From: Ruminococcus sp. UBA1409
Lineage (GTDB): Bacteria > Bacillota > Clostridia > Oscillospirales > Ruminococcaceae
Length of the DNA: 64,000 nt
Assembly (NCBI GenBank): GCA_002305045.1
Contig: DBPX01000020.1
Coordinates: 12,791 to 76,790, forward strand
Reading direction: 5' to 3'
The position numbers and the translations under genes were made by a program. The notes beneath the pieces are model-generated. The model was not told the origin of the DNA, did not search any database, and was given only the letters and a program-made list of their open reading frames with translations. Shown here one piece after another: positions 25,841 to 36,966 of this stretch (within the stretch, counting starts at the first letter, position 1; each line of letters begins with the position of its first letter).

Positions 25841-26938
25841 ATGGAGTTGAAAATAATGCAGGAATTATTAATATTTTTATGGCTATTAGCTTTATTATTT
25901 TTCTTCCCAAGTCTCCTTAGTCCGATATTAATAATATTTACTATTATTTTTATAGTAAAATACACCAAATATAAGAAAAGCGCATATTATCAAATTACCA
26001 AGCAACCTTATTTTTCACTTAGACGCAACTCAGGAAAATATGGCGAATATCTTATATACAAATGCTTGAAGCATTTTGAAAAGAATGGTGCGAAATTTTT
26101 ATTTAATATATATGTACCGAAAGAGAGGGATGAAACATCCGAAATTGATGTGCTGATGATATGTAAAAAAGGATTATTTGTTTTTGAAAGCAAAAATTAT
26201 AGTGGTTGGATTTTCGGCAGCGAGAATCGAAAGAACTGGTATCAAACTTTACCTACTGGAAGAGGTCGTTGTAATAAAGTGAGTTTTTACAATCCTATTA
26301 TGCAAAACAGCTCACATATCAGATACTTGAAAGCATTTATTGGAAGGAGAGCCCCGATAAAATCAATAATTGTATTCTCTGATAAATGTACATTAAAAGA
26401 TGTTCAAATTCGCAGCAATGATGTAAGGGTTATAAATCGTTATAATGTTGCGTCAGTTGTATCCGATATCTGTAATCAGATTTCTGGGGATTTACTTACT
26501 GATAACGATATAACAGAGATTTTTGATAAATTATTTCCCTATACACAAGTTGATGAAGCCGTTAAAAAGCAACATATATCCAACATTCATAATACTTTAA
26601 ACCCACAACCTATTCAACGGGTTAATGAGGCAACAGCTCAAGTAGCTCCACAAATTCATACGGAAACATTTATAGAACAGCCAGAAGTAGTCAATGTTGA
26701 TACAACAGCAACAGTAGATGATCCAATAGTATTAAATAATACTGAACCTATGTCAACAGACAAGCCCGAACAAGCGGCATTACAATGCCCTATGTGCAAC
26801 AGCGATTTGGTTTTAAGAACTGCAACAAAAGGAGTAAATGCCGGAAAGCAGTTCTATGTTTGCTCAAATTACCCTAAATGTAAATACATACAGGCTATTG
26901 CAGAACAAAAAATAGTTTTAAACCCTCCTGAAGCATAG
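25841..26938 (+). CDS. NERD-domain protein with C-terminal topoisomerase-type zinc ribbon
   Basis: A 365-residue protein. One or two membrane helices (about 8-40) are followed by a NERD nuclease-related domain (about 60-190), with the conserved EIDVLMICKKGLFVFESKNYSGWIFG, which holds the D and E-x-K catalytic positions. A low-complexity linker (about 235-305) leads to a Cys4 zinc ribbon (CPMC...CSNYPKC) like those at the end of topoisomerase I. NERD proteins are predicted membrane-associated DNA-processing nucleases. The gene is strikingly AT-rich compared with both flanks and uses different codons, a sign of transfer. An alternative ATG at 25856 has a better-placed GGAG and may be the true start. 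Confidence 0.8.
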   Translation: MELKIMQELLIFLWLLALLFFFPSLLSPILIIFTIIFIVKYTKYKKSAYYQITKQPYFSLRRNSGKYGEYLIYKCLKHFEKNGAKFLFNIYVPKERDETSEIDVLMICKKGLFVFESKNYSGWIFGSENRKNWYQTLPTGRGRCNKVSFYNPIMQNSSHIRYLKAFIGRRAPIKSIIVFSDKCTLKDVQIRSNDVRVINRYNVASVVSDICNQISGDLLTDNDITEIFDKLFPYTQVDEAVKKQHISNIHNTLNPQPIQRVNEATAQVAPQIHTETFIEQPEVVNVDTTATVDDPIVLNNTEPMSTDKPEQAALQCPMCNSDLVLRTATKGVNAGKQFYVCSNYPKCKYIQAIAEQKIVLNPPEA

Positions 26939-26974
26939 AAAATTCTATGCTTGTCATGGCCTGAAACGAAATTA

Positions 26975-27007
26975 AAAGCTGTGTAGAAAATTTCCACACA
27001 GCTTTTA
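26975..27007. terminator. Bidirectional terminator between the NERD gene and htrA
   Basis: A perfect AAAGCTGTG / CACAGCTTT stem flanked by A on one side and T on the other serves both convergent genes. Confidence 0.8.
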
Positions 27008-27039
27008 TATTTTCCCACCCATCCCTGTAACGGAGCGGC

Positions 27040-28551
27040 TTACCCAACAGCCTCCTCCATTATCAGCGAGGAATCGTCCTCCTCGAGCTTGAAGGTTATC
27101 TCGAACTCCAAAAAGCCGTCCTGGGTGATTCTTGTGACCTGCGCCGTGATGGTGTCTCCTGCCTTCATGTCCTCGAGGATTTTATAGACATCGTCGCTTG
27201 TGCGGACCGGGATTCCGTTGAAGCCGGTTATCACATCGTCTATTTGAAGCTCGGTGTTGTAGACATCGCAGTCCTCTAGTATACCGGCGATGTGAAGCCC
27301 TGCGGGTACGCCGTAGAGCATGGCGGCGGAGTCGGAGACCTCGTAGAAGGATATTCCGATTCTGGGTCTGCCTAGGACGGAGCCGTTTTCGATAAGCTCC
27401 TCAAGAATCGGTCTTGCGGCGTTAATTGAAATCGCAAAGCCGATGTTGTCGTACTCAATCGAGTCCATCTTGGAGGAGGTTATTCCGACCACCTGTCCCC
27501 ACATATTAAAGAGCGCACCGCCTGAGTTGCCGGGATTGATGGCGGCGTCTATCTGCACGCACTCCATTGAGACATTGTTCTCGTTAACCCTTATCATTCG
27601 GTTCAGCCCGGAGACTATTCCTGTGGTCACACTTGCCTCGAAGCCGGCGGGAGAGCCTATTACCGTCACCTGCTCGCCCATGCGCAGCTGGTCGGAGTCT
27701 CCGAACTGTGCGGCGCTAAGCCCTGTGGCGTTGATTTTCAAAACGGCAAGGTCCGACTTTATGTCCTGCCCGATGACCTTGGCGTTGTAGTCCGAGCCGT
27801 CCTTGAGCCTTACAATAACGGCAAGGCTCGCTCCGTCTATGACATGGGCGTTTGTGATGATGTAGCCGTCCTCGGTCATGATGATTCCCGAGCCTTGACC
27901 GTAGGGGAAGTATGCGCCGCTGTTTGAATAAATCTCGATGGTGACAACCGATTCTGAGCAGGCGCCGTATATCCCCTCGACGGTGTATCGTCCGTCCTCG
28001 GTGTAATACTCCTCCGACAGCTCGGGGTGGGTAGCCGTCGGGATGGTAAAGCTCATCCTGCCGGTATCGCCCGATATGAGGTTTTTAATCCAGCCCTTGC
28101 CGAATACTCCTCTTGCGGTGATAAAAAACAGTATTGCGAACAGCAAAATAAAGACTGCCAAGAGCCTTGGAAGAAGCTTCTTTGCCGGCCGAACCCTTGT
28201 TATCTGCCTTGGAAGATAGGGAAGCTCTCCTGCCTCGGCATAGGCAAGCTCCCTAAGCTCTCTCTTTATCGCCTCACGCTCAGCCTCCAGCCTATTAATC
28301 CTCTGCGCCCTCTGCTCAAGTATAAGTCTATCATAGTCCTCGGACCCGCCGTTCGAGTCGGATGAAGTGCTGTCAGCGGCGCTGTATTCATTTTCTAAAG
28401 ACGCCCCCTCCAGGGACTCCTTACCCTTATCAGTGGGCAGGCTAATCTCCGGGCTGCCGTCCTCCTTAGGAAGAGAAGGACCCGCCGGGACGCTGCCTGA
28501 AGCGTCATTTTGGCTGTTTAAAGGCGATAAAGCCCTTTTATCTTGATTCAT
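27040..28551 (-). CDS. HtrA/DegP-like membrane-anchored serine protease
   Basis: A 503-residue protease. An acidic disordered cytoplasmic stretch (1-75) and a coiled coil (about 75-105) precede a membrane helix (about 127-145). The trypsin-like domain follows with the triad His236 (NAHVIDG), Asp267 (KSDLAVLKI) and Ser343 (PGNSGGALF). One PDZ domain lies at about 395-490. Topology places the protease outside the cell, where HtrA proteins degrade misfolded exported proteins. The ATG at 28551 is preferred to one five codons upstream because of the GAAAG before it. It lies 95 bp downstream of the acidic-protein gene and probably belongs to the same response-regulator cluster. Confidence 0.9.
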   Translation of the reverse strand: MNQDKRALSPLNSQNDASGSVPAGPSLPKEDGSPEISLPTDKGKESLEGASLENEYSAADSTSSDSNGGSEDYDRLILEQRAQRINRLEAEREAIKRELRELAYAEAGELPYLPRQITRVRPAKKLLPRLLAVFILLFAILFFITARGVFGKGWIKNLISGDTGRMSFTIPTATHPELSEEYYTEDGRYTVEGIYGACSESVVTIEIYSNSGAYFPYGQGSGIIMTEDGYIITNAHVIDGASLAVIVRLKDGSDYNAKVIGQDIKSDLAVLKINATGLSAAQFGDSDQLRMGEQVTVIGSPAGFEASVTTGIVSGLNRMIRVNENNVSMECVQIDAAINPGNSGGALFNMWGQVVGITSSKMDSIEYDNIGFAISINAARPILEELIENGSVLGRPRIGISFYEVSDSAAMLYGVPAGLHIAGILEDCDVYNTELQIDDVITGFNGIPVRTSDDVYKILEDMKAGDTITAQVTRITQDGFLEFEITFKLEEDDSSLIMEEAVG

Positions 28552-28646
28552 AGCATCACTTTCCATAAATTAGCGTAGTTAAGACGCTTATATAGCCTGT
28601 ATATTATATAATGTATATAAGCGCTCCTTAATTGCCCTGAAATAGG

Positions 28647-29642
28647 CTATCTGCCCTTTTTCCCAAGGAGCCTTACAGCCGCAACTGTGGCGGCAATGGC
28701 GGCGCCCGCCTTGAGTAGCGAGCGTGTGCTGACGGTTATCTCCCCAGAGCCATTATGCCTTCTTTTTGCGGGAGGAGAGGGCTTTTTGTAAAGCCCCGGG
28801 TACTTGTAGGCGGGAGTTTCCTCCTCCGCAAAGTACCTTTCGTCATACTCATAGGAGAAGCCGTCCTCCTGCGCCTCGTCGGAGTCGGACAAGGACTCCA
28901 CGCACTCAGAATTATCGCTGACGGAGGCGTCCTTAACCGAGTCAAGCATCTTTTCGAGCCTTTGAATGTCGGTAAGAAGCCCGCTGGCGATGATATCGGG
29001 GGACTCATGACTCTTGCCGGATTCCTCGGAGCCATCCATGCTGTAGGCATTTACAAGCTTATTCGCACCGTCGTCAAAGTAGTCGTTGTTATCCTCGGAG
29101 TAATCCTCGGCTATGGGAAGCTCCTCGGGAGCTTTGGAAGTACCCTCATCAGAGAGGGCTGTGCCGGAAGCCTCGCAGATGTCCTCGGACGGCTCAGAGG
29201 CAAGGTCAAGGGGAGGAATATTTAGATTATTATCAGCTAATTGGGAGTCCCTTGCCGCTTCATTATCATAAGAGGCCAGGCCTGAGGGAAAGCTTTCGTC
29301 CTCCTGCTTGGAGGGAGCCGGCTCTATTTTGCTATCAGACGACAAGGCAGACTGAGCGATAAAATCCTCAAAGGGGTTGGTGATTGCTTCGTCCCTTGCC
29401 GCCAGGACCTCCTGACGGTCTGCTGCGACAGGCTCCTTTATCGGGTCAGGCTGTAAAGCCTCGCCGGAGGACTCGGGAGGATTATTTTCCTTCTCGGACG
29501 GGCTATCCTCCCCATAGGACAGCGGGGCTTCGTCCTCCTTATTATTTTGAGCCTCGGCAAGACTTTTTTCCTCCTCAAGCTGCCGGTCACGCTCCTCCTG
29601 CTTTTTGCTCAGAGGAAAATACTCGTCAAAGAAATCTATCAT
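28647..29642 (-). CDS. Acidic disordered protein with C-terminal membrane tail
   Basis: I do not recognise a family. The 331 residues are dominated by Glu, Asp, Ser and Pro. A short coiled coil (LLTDIQRLEKMLDSV) lies near residue 225, and the C-terminus (LLKAGAAIAATVAAVRLLGKK) looks like a small tail anchor with a basic end. The ATG overlaps the stop of the response regulator by 4 bases, so the two are translated together. It may be a membrane-linked adaptor for the regulator or for the HtrA protease, whose N-terminus is similarly acidic and disordered. That is inference from composition and gene order. Confidence 0.65.
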   Translation of the reverse strand: MIDFFDEYFPLSKKQEERDRQLEEEKSLAEAQNNKEDEAPLSYGEDSPSEKENNPPESSGEALQPDPIKEPVAADRQEVLAARDEAITNPFEDFIAQSALSSDSKIEPAPSKQEDESFPSGLASYDNEAARDSQLADNNLNIPPLDLASEPSEDICEASGTALSDEGTSKAPEELPIAEDYSEDNNDYFDDGANKLVNAYSMDGSEESGKSHESPDIIASGLLTDIQRLEKMLDSVKDASVSDNSECVESLSDSDEAQEDGFSYEYDERYFAEEETPAYKYPGLYKKPSPPAKRRHNGSGEITVSTRSLLKAGAAIAATVAAVRLLGKKGR

Positions 29643-30367
29643 TTTACAGTCCTTTCCTGAGCACCGGCGTCCTTGACGGCGTCGGTCACCTCAAACTTAT
29701 AGCCTACGCTCCAAACAGTCCTCAGCGCCCACTGCGGCGAGACGCCGTTTAGCTTCTCTCTCAGCCTTTTTATATGGACATCGATCGTCCTCGAGCCTCC
29801 GTAATACTCAAAGCCCCACACCTCGTCTAGGAGCTGGTCCCTGTTGAACACGATGTTGGGATGCGAGGCAAGGTGATACAAAAGCTCCAGCTCCTTAGGA
29901 GGGGTGTCAAGCACCTTCCCCCTGACGATAAGCTCGTACCTTGTCATATTGATGTCAAGACCATCATAGTGTATCTCACGGCGGTCAGAGTCCGGCAGTG
30001 ACGCCGCCGCCCTTCTCAGGACAGCCTTCACCCTTGCCACGACCTCCTTGACATCAAAGGGCTTGACTATGTAATCGTCAGCCCCAAGCTCCAGCCCCAG
30101 CACCTTGTCAAAAATCTCCGACTTGGAGGTGATGTATATCAGCGGGACCTCCGACTTTTTTCTTATCTCACGGCAAATCTGCCAGCCGTCCGTCCCCGGG
30201 AGGACGACATCCAAAAGTATGATGTCCGGTCTCAGGGCGGAGAACTTAACAAGCCCCTCCTCCCCGTCGTTAGAGAGGATTACGCTGTAGCCGTCCTTTT
30301 CCAAGCACATTCTAAGAAGCTCGCAGATATTCCTGTCGCTGTCGATAATCAACACTCTGCCGCTCAC
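29639..30367 (-). CDS. OmpR/PhoB-family response regulator
   Basis: A 242-residue two-component regulator. The receiver domain (1-120) has the acidic pocket IIDSD, phospho-acceptor Asp53 (LLDVVLP), Thr80 and Lys102 (IVKPF). The winged-helix domain (about 130-230) contains the recognition-helix stretch GSRTIDVHIKRLREKL. No histidine kinase is adjacent; the operon instead continues into an acidic membrane-tail protein and an HtrA protease, which is unusual. A cell-envelope-stress role is possible. Confidence 0.92.
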   Translation of the reverse strand: MSGRVLIIDSDRNICELLRMCLEKDGYSVILSNDGEEGLVKFSALRPDIILLDVVLPGTDGWQICREIRKKSEVPLIYITSKSEIFDKVLGLELGADDYIVKPFDVKEVVARVKAVLRRAAASLPDSDRREIHYDGLDINMTRYELIVRGKVLDTPPKELELLYHLASHPNIVFNRDQLLDEVWGFEYYGGSRTIDVHIKRLREKLNGVSPQWALRTVWSVGYKFEVTDAVKDAGAQERTVK

Positions 30368-30409
30368 GCTTTAAGCCTCCTTTTTAAAACCTTTTAGCCT
30401 TACCCTTGC

Positions 30410-30438
30410 ATTATAATACATTATAATGTTTTTTTCAA
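30410..30438 (-). promoter_or_regulatory. Promoter of the response regulator cluster
   Basis: On the minus strand TTGAAA, 17 bp, TATAAT, ending about 43 bp before the regulator ATG. A second TATAAT-like sequence lies in the spacer. Confidence 0.7.
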
Positions 30439-30612
30439 GCGGTTTTAATCATTTTTATTGCTAAAGAGTTAAGAAATTGTTAAAGAGAAGGGCTTTGTTA
30501 ATTATTTGGAAATAAAATGCCAATATATTCTCAAGTTATCACAATCATAGTCCCGGCGTTTGTAGGATTTTTGTGCATACCTCCGAAAATTAAACCCTGT
30601 GACAATAATTGC

Positions 30613-30671
30613 TTGATTTTTTTTAGAATCATGCTACAATATATTTAGCACTTGAAAGACAAGAGTGCTAA
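30613..30671 (+). promoter_or_regulatory. groESL promoter with CIRCE operator
   Basis: TTGATT, 16 bp and TACAAT (30635-30640) precede a CIRCE element at 30645-30671: TTAGCACTT, nine bases, GAGTGCTAA. Only one base departs from the classical inverted repeat bound by HrcA. It sits at the transcription start, so heat-shock derepression by HrcA is expected. hrcA is not in the window. Confidence 0.93.
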
Positions 30672-31001
<330 letters not shown>

Positions 31002-31019
31002 TTTAACTTTAAGGAGTGA

Positions 31020-32654
<1,635 letters not shown>

Positions 32655-32699
32655 TCCGGGCGTCTAAAAAGCCATTTACAGATAAAACACTGTTTTGCC

Positions 32700-32730
32700 G
32701 CCGGCACTCACAGAGGTTGTGGGTGCCGGC
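32700..32730 (+). terminator. Hairpin after groEL
   Basis: A long stem (13 bp with one mismatch) follows groEL. The T run after it is poor (ACTGTTATTATA), so it may stabilise the mRNA end rather than act as a strong terminator. Confidence 0.55.
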
Positions 32731-32825
32731 ACTGTTATTATAGATGACTAGGCGGAGTTTTTGACAGACAGGAGGAGCGCCGGGAAACATACGCAGATAG
32801 AGAAGATTTCAGAATTTTGTAGCCA

Positions 32826-33077
32826 GTGTGCTTATCGGGACGCTATGTTGACTTTTTAAGTAAAGTCGACTATAGCACTATCATAAGCAGCGTCATAGGA
32901 TTTGTAGGGATTGCTTATGTGTTCTGCGACTTCTGCAATTTTCAGCTCGGGATTTTCAAATTTGGCAAGGTTCCGTGGCTGCTGGGGATTATAATCTCGG
33001 TTGCTGCCTTTGCTGCTTACTATCATATGATTCTTAATAAGTTTCTGGCAAGGGTGCTTAGCATTGATGTATTCTAA
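32826..33077 (+). CDS. Possible small two-helix membrane protein
   Basis: An 83-codon frame starting with GTG and containing two hydrophobic stretches (STIISSVIGFVGIAYVFCDF; WLLGIIISVAAFAAYYHMIL). There is no good ribosome site and no recognised family. It sits in a 657-bp AT-rich gap after groEL that otherwise holds only the promoter of the next gene. It could be a real small protein, a remnant or chance. Confidence 0.28.
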   Translation: MCLSGRYVDFLSKVDYSTIISSVIGFVGIAYVFCDFCNFQLGIFKFGKVPWLLGIIISVAAFAAYYHMILNKFLARVLSIDVF

Positions 33078-33250
33078 GAATCCGGCATCCATGCATATGT
33101 ATGAATATATAAAATATTACACACTGATTGAAGTAATTTAATTATATCCTCATATTCGGTTTGTATAAATCGACCATGATACCATTTGTAATGAGAAATT
33201 CAAGATGTAATTTGCACAAAATACTATATAAGTTTTGTCTATTGTGCTAA

Positions 33251-33279
33251 TGGAAATGGCGAAATGAAAATGCTATAAT
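33251..33279 (+). promoter_or_regulatory. Extended -10 promoter of the CBM9 surface protein
   Basis: TGGAAA, 17 bp and a perfect TATAAT preceded by TGC (extended -10), 33 bp before the ATG. Confidence 0.75.
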
Positions 33280-33311
33280 GTTAATGTCAATTTAATTAGG
33301 AGGTTATCTTA

Positions 33312-35036
33312 ATGAAAAAGTTTTTAAGCATTTTGACTGTCGCTTTGGCTCTTTGCCTCTGCATGACAGTTGCGTCATTTGCTGCCACTGCTGATATCGT
33401 ACACCAGTCGGTTGAAGGCACCGCAGTCATTGACGGTGAAAAGGACGACGCTTATGCCAACGCTCTGGCTCTTCCATTCATTGAGAAGGGTGTGAACAAC
33501 AGCTCCGGCGAGCCCTTTGACACAGCTCAGGCAACCGCTTACATCATTAACGACGCAGAGTGGGTCTATGTATACTTTGATGTATACGACACCTCTCTGG
33601 ACAACACCAGCGCCAACACCTACGAGCAGGACTCCGTAGAGGTATTCTGGATGGCTGACAACGCCAAGAACCAGATTAGATACCACTACCATCAGGACGA
33701 AAGCGGCAACGATGTTGTTGACGTCGACTCCGGCACACCCTCCGAGTCTAAGGTAAAGATTACCGACACCGGCTACGCTGTAGAGCTTAAGTTCCCGATA
33801 ACCGATGTTAAGAGCAATCAGATTGAGATGTGCCTTCAGGTTAACGCCTGCACCGACGGCGCCCGTGACTGCACCATCTACATAGAGGGCAATGCAGACG
33901 CTGACAACGCCTACCAGAGAACTAACCGTCAGTCCGAGTATGACTGCTGGTGGACCCTTACCCTCGCCGGCGAGTTTGCCGACACCAGAGTAGACCCTGA
34001 GGAGAAGCCTCTTGACTACAGCCTCAAGGCTTGGAACAACATCAAGGCTGCTCAGATTTCCGCTTCCATCCACGCTCAGAACAATGTCGACTGGTCTGAC
34101 TGGGCAACGTGGACCACCGAGACCATCAACGTCCCGATAGGACAGACCGTTGATATTGCTTGGGAGATGTTCAACAAGTCAGAGTTCAACGCTGAAAACA
34201 CCAACAACTTCACCGTTGTTCCTCAGTTCTCCCTCGACATCAGCGACGCCTCCGGCTACCTCACCATCAAGGACGGCGCAGTTGAGGGCGACAAGGGCGA
34301 CAAGGCTAAGTATCGCTACACCTACAGCGACATCACCATCACCTCTGAGGGCTACGACGACATCGTAATCCCCGGCGCATCTGTTGCTCAGACCTGGGAA
34401 ATCTATGTTCCCTCTTGGGGCGGAACTGCCGGTAACGGCGGAAATATCGACATGTCCGGTGCTCTTGTAAGCGCTGGCTACACCGTTGAGCAGGTAGTCG
34501 ACATAATGGCTAACCTCACTGCGGTTAAGCTCTCGCTCACCTTCGAGTCTATCGACCTGGTTGACACCGCTCTTCTTGCCGAGTGGGATGCTCTTTACGA
34601 GGCTGAGGATACCGCTAAGATTGCTGAGCTCCAGGAGTACATCGACAGAGTTGAGGCTGCTAAGGCTGTTATAGCTGACGAGGCTGCTGACATCACCGCC
34701 AAGGAAGAGGCTGTTGACGACGCTAGCAAGGCTGCCAACAGAGCTACCAAGGAGGCTGAGGGCTACACTCAGGCTACCGCTAAGGCAGGCGAGCTTACCG
34801 CTGCCGTTGAAGAGATGACAGCTACCCTCGAGGAGCTTAAGGCTGCCGCTGCCGAGCCTGAGGAGCCTGCTCCTGCCGAGGACGAGACTCCCGCTCCCGC
34901 AGAGGACAATGCTCCCGCTGCTTCTGCCTCCTCTGATTCCGGCTCGAGCACCGGCCTTGTAGTAGGTATCGTTATTGCGGTTGTAGTTATCATAATCATA
35001 GTTGCTGTTGTCCTCTCCAAGAAAAAGAAGGCTTAA
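33312..35036 (+). CDS. Secreted, membrane-anchored protein with N-terminal CBM9-like domain
   Basis: A 574-residue surface protein. A signal peptide (1-24, cleavage near SFA|AT) leads into a CBM9-type carbohydrate-binding domain (about 28-230) with GTAVIDGEKDDAYANA and WVYVYFDVYDTSLDN. A second beta-rich region (about 235-420) is unassigned. An alanine/glutamate coiled coil (about 450-525), an acidic proline linker, a membrane helix (about 548-570) and a KKKKA tail follow. There is no LPxTG, so anchoring is by the C-terminal helix. AGGAGG precedes the ATG, and codon use (GCT and GTT-rich, few ATA/AGG) differs from neighbours in the way highly expressed genes often do. It may be an abundant glycan-binding envelope protein; no catalytic domain is visible. 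Confidence 0.8.
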   Translation: MKKFLSILTVALALCLCMTVASFAATADIVHQSVEGTAVIDGEKDDAYANALALPFIEKGVNNSSGEPFDTAQATAYIINDAEWVYVYFDVYDTSLDNTSANTYEQDSVEVFWMADNAKNQIRYHYHQDESGNDVVDVDSGTPSESKVKITDTGYAVELKFPITDVKSNQIEMCLQVNACTDGARDCTIYIEGNADADNAYQRTNRQSEYDCWWTLTLAGEFADTRVDPEEKPLDYSLKAWNNIKAAQISASIHAQNNVDWSDWATWTTETINVPIGQTVDIAWEMFNKSEFNAENTNNFTVVPQFSLDISDASGYLTIKDGAVEGDKGDKAKYRYTYSDITITSEGYDDIVIPGASVAQTWEIYVPSWGGTAGNGGNIDMSGALVSAGYTVEQVVDIMANLTAVKLSLTFESIDLVDTALLAEWDALYEAEDTAKIAELQEYIDRVEAAKAVIADEAADITAKEEAVDDASKAANRATKEAEGYTQATAKAGELTAAVEEMTATLEELKAAAAEPEEPAPAEDETPAPAEDNAPAASASSDSGSSTGLVVGIVIAVVVIIIIVAVVLSKKKKA

Positions 35037-35077
35037 TCGCCCTAAGGAGACGGCATAGCCGCAAAACCTGAAAATTT

Positions 35078-35113
35078 AAATACGGCGCACCAAGTCGGTG
35101 TGCCGTATTTTTA
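35078..35113 (+). terminator. Terminator of the CBM9 protein gene
   Basis: A 10-bp stem (TACGGCGCAC with one wobble pair), 7-base loop, then five T. Confidence 0.85.
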
Positions 35114-35253
35114 TAGAGGCTGATTAGAATACATCAATGATTTAATGATAATAATTCATTAATTAGCCGACTAATTTATGTATAATATAAGTATAACTAA
35201 CGCCTCCAACCGGCATGGCAGGAATAGACAAGGCATTGAAAGGAGAGAGCAGA

Positions 35254-36774
35254 ATGCTCAGAGTAGTAAAAACCGAAAACGGAATCGTAAGGGGAATAGA
35301 GGCGGCAGACCCCAGAATCACCGCCTTCAAGGGAGTCCCGTTTGCCGCTCCGCCGGTGGGGGAAAACCGCTGGAGAGCGCCTCAGCCCGCAGAAAGCTGG
35401 GAGGGCGTCCTCGACTGCTCGAGGTTTAAAAGCATCTCAATGCAGGACACTCCCGGACTCGGGACGGATATCTACTGCCGTGAATGGCATGTCGACCCCG
35501 AAATACCGATGGGGGAGGACTGCCTGTATCTAAACATCTGGACTCCGGCGAAAACCGGGGAGGAAGCCCTGCCGGTGCTTGTCTGGTACTTCGGAGGGGG
35601 ACTTCAGTGGGGCTACACCAGCGAGATGGAGTTTGACGGCGAGCGCATGGCAAGGCGTGGGATAGTCGTAGTCACGGTAAACTACCGACTTGGAGTATTC
35701 GGATTTTTGGCTCATCCACAGCTTACAAGCGAGCAGCCCGACGCTCCTACAAACTTCGGAAGCCTTGACCAGCAGGCAGGGCTTAACTGGGTCAGGCGGA
35801 ACATAAGGGCGTTCGGAGGGGACCCTGACTGCATTACCATCGCCGGGCAGTCTGCCGGCGGAGGCTCGGTTATGTCCCAGATAACCTGCCCCAAGAACAA
35901 GGGACTGATAAAAAGAGCGATAGTCCAGAGCGGAATCATCCGCTCCCCATATATGCCGGACGGCTTCGGCAGACCGGGAGGAATGAAGGCTGTCGAGGAA
36001 AACGGCAGGATATTCCTTGAGGAGTATCTTGGAGTGGACACCATCGAAAGGGCAAGGCAGCTAGATGCGTTTTATATCAGGGACAAGTACGGCGAGTACG
36101 CCTCAAAGCACCCGAGATTCTTTACAAATATGGACGGCAGCTTCGCCGTGGGAGACCCTGTTTCCCTCTGTGCGGCGGGAGACTGTCTGGATGTCGACAT
36201 CATGGCAGGAAACACCGTCGACGAGTTCAGGAGCTTTATCCCGGCGGCTGACGATAAGGAGCTTTCAGCCAAGGCAGAGGGCATCTTCGGGGAGAAGGCA
36301 GAAAAGTTTTTAGCCCTCCCGGGAGCAAGGGAGTCGGACGGTCACGGGCGCTACGCCTCGGTCAGCGGAATCGAGGTCACGGCTAAGGCGATGTTCTCAA
36401 GGCTCAAGGAGCATTTCCCCGACAAGCGTTATTACTACTACAGATTCAACCCCGATATCCCCGGCGAGGACAATCCGGGAAGCTTCCACTCCTGCGAGCT
36501 GTGGTTCATGTTCGAGACGCTTGCCAAGTGCTCAAGACCGTATGTCGGCAGGCATTATGACCTGGCAAGGCAGATGTGCAACTACTGGTGCAACTTCATT
36601 AAGACCGGCGACCCCAACGGCAGGGACGCAGACGGAAGTCAGATGCCCCTCTGGGAGGAGTATACCGACGGCAGTCACTCCGGCATGACCTTTGTCAGCG
36701 AGGGAAGCGTCCCCGAGGGAAGCGACGGCGAGCTTGTAGCCTTCCTGACAGAGCATGTAAAAAATAAAATATAG
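35254..36774 (+). CDS. Type-B carboxylesterase
   Basis: A 506-residue alpha/beta hydrolase of the carboxylesterase/acetylcholinesterase family. Features in order: GVPFAAPPVGENRW, oxyanion-hole stretch WYFGGGLQWG, nucleophile elbow GQSAGGG, the acid within VDEFRSF and the catalytic His in GSFHSCELWFMF. No signal peptide is seen, so it acts in the cytoplasm. It may deacylate plant- or host-derived esters, but the substrate cannot be read from the sequence. The start is ATG at 35254 after AAAGGAG; the frame extends 13 codons further without support. Confidence 0.9.
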   Translation: MLRVVKTENGIVRGIEAADPRITAFKGVPFAAPPVGENRWRAPQPAESWEGVLDCSRFKSISMQDTPGLGTDIYCREWHVDPEIPMGEDCLYLNIWTPAKTGEEALPVLVWYFGGGLQWGYTSEMEFDGERMARRGIVVVTVNYRLGVFGFLAHPQLTSEQPDAPTNFGSLDQQAGLNWVRRNIRAFGGDPDCITIAGQSAGGGSVMSQITCPKNKGLIKRAIVQSGIIRSPYMPDGFGRPGGMKAVEENGRIFLEEYLGVDTIERARQLDAFYIRDKYGEYASKHPRFFTNMDGSFAVGDPVSLCAAGDCLDVDIMAGNTVDEFRSFIPAADDKELSAKAEGIFGEKAEKFLALPGARESDGHGRYASVSGIEVTAKAMFSRLKEHFPDKRYYYYRFNPDIPGEDNPGSFHSCELWFMFETLAKCSRPYVGRHYDLARQMCNYWCNFIKTGDPNGRDADGSQMPLWEEYTDGSHSGMTFVSEGSVPEGSDGELVAFLTEHVKNKI

Positions 36775-36913
36775 TAAAAGGGCTATCCAGAAGCCCGTGC
36801 AAATATATAAAGAAAGATAAGCTCACATTTTATGGTGCATGGGCTTTAACCCACTCCGGCAAGGGAAAATTCAGCATTTTTTGCGATGCGCAGGGTTTTA
36901 TAAACAGACTAAA

Positions 36914-36943
36914 GGAGGCTGGCGGCATATGCTGTCAGCCTCC
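36914..36943. terminator. Terminator between carboxylesterase and the convergent GNAT gene
   Basis: A GGAGGCTGGC / GTCAGCCTCC stem with one wobble pair, then CTTATTATT. It lies between convergent genes. Confidence 0.6.
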
Positions 36944-36966
36944 CTTATTATTGCACGCCACGGCCC

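Noticed and set aside
33312..35036. Sortase anchoring of the CBM9 protein
   Set aside because: No LPxTG-like motif precedes the C-terminal helix; the tail is simply hydrophobic helix plus KKKKA.
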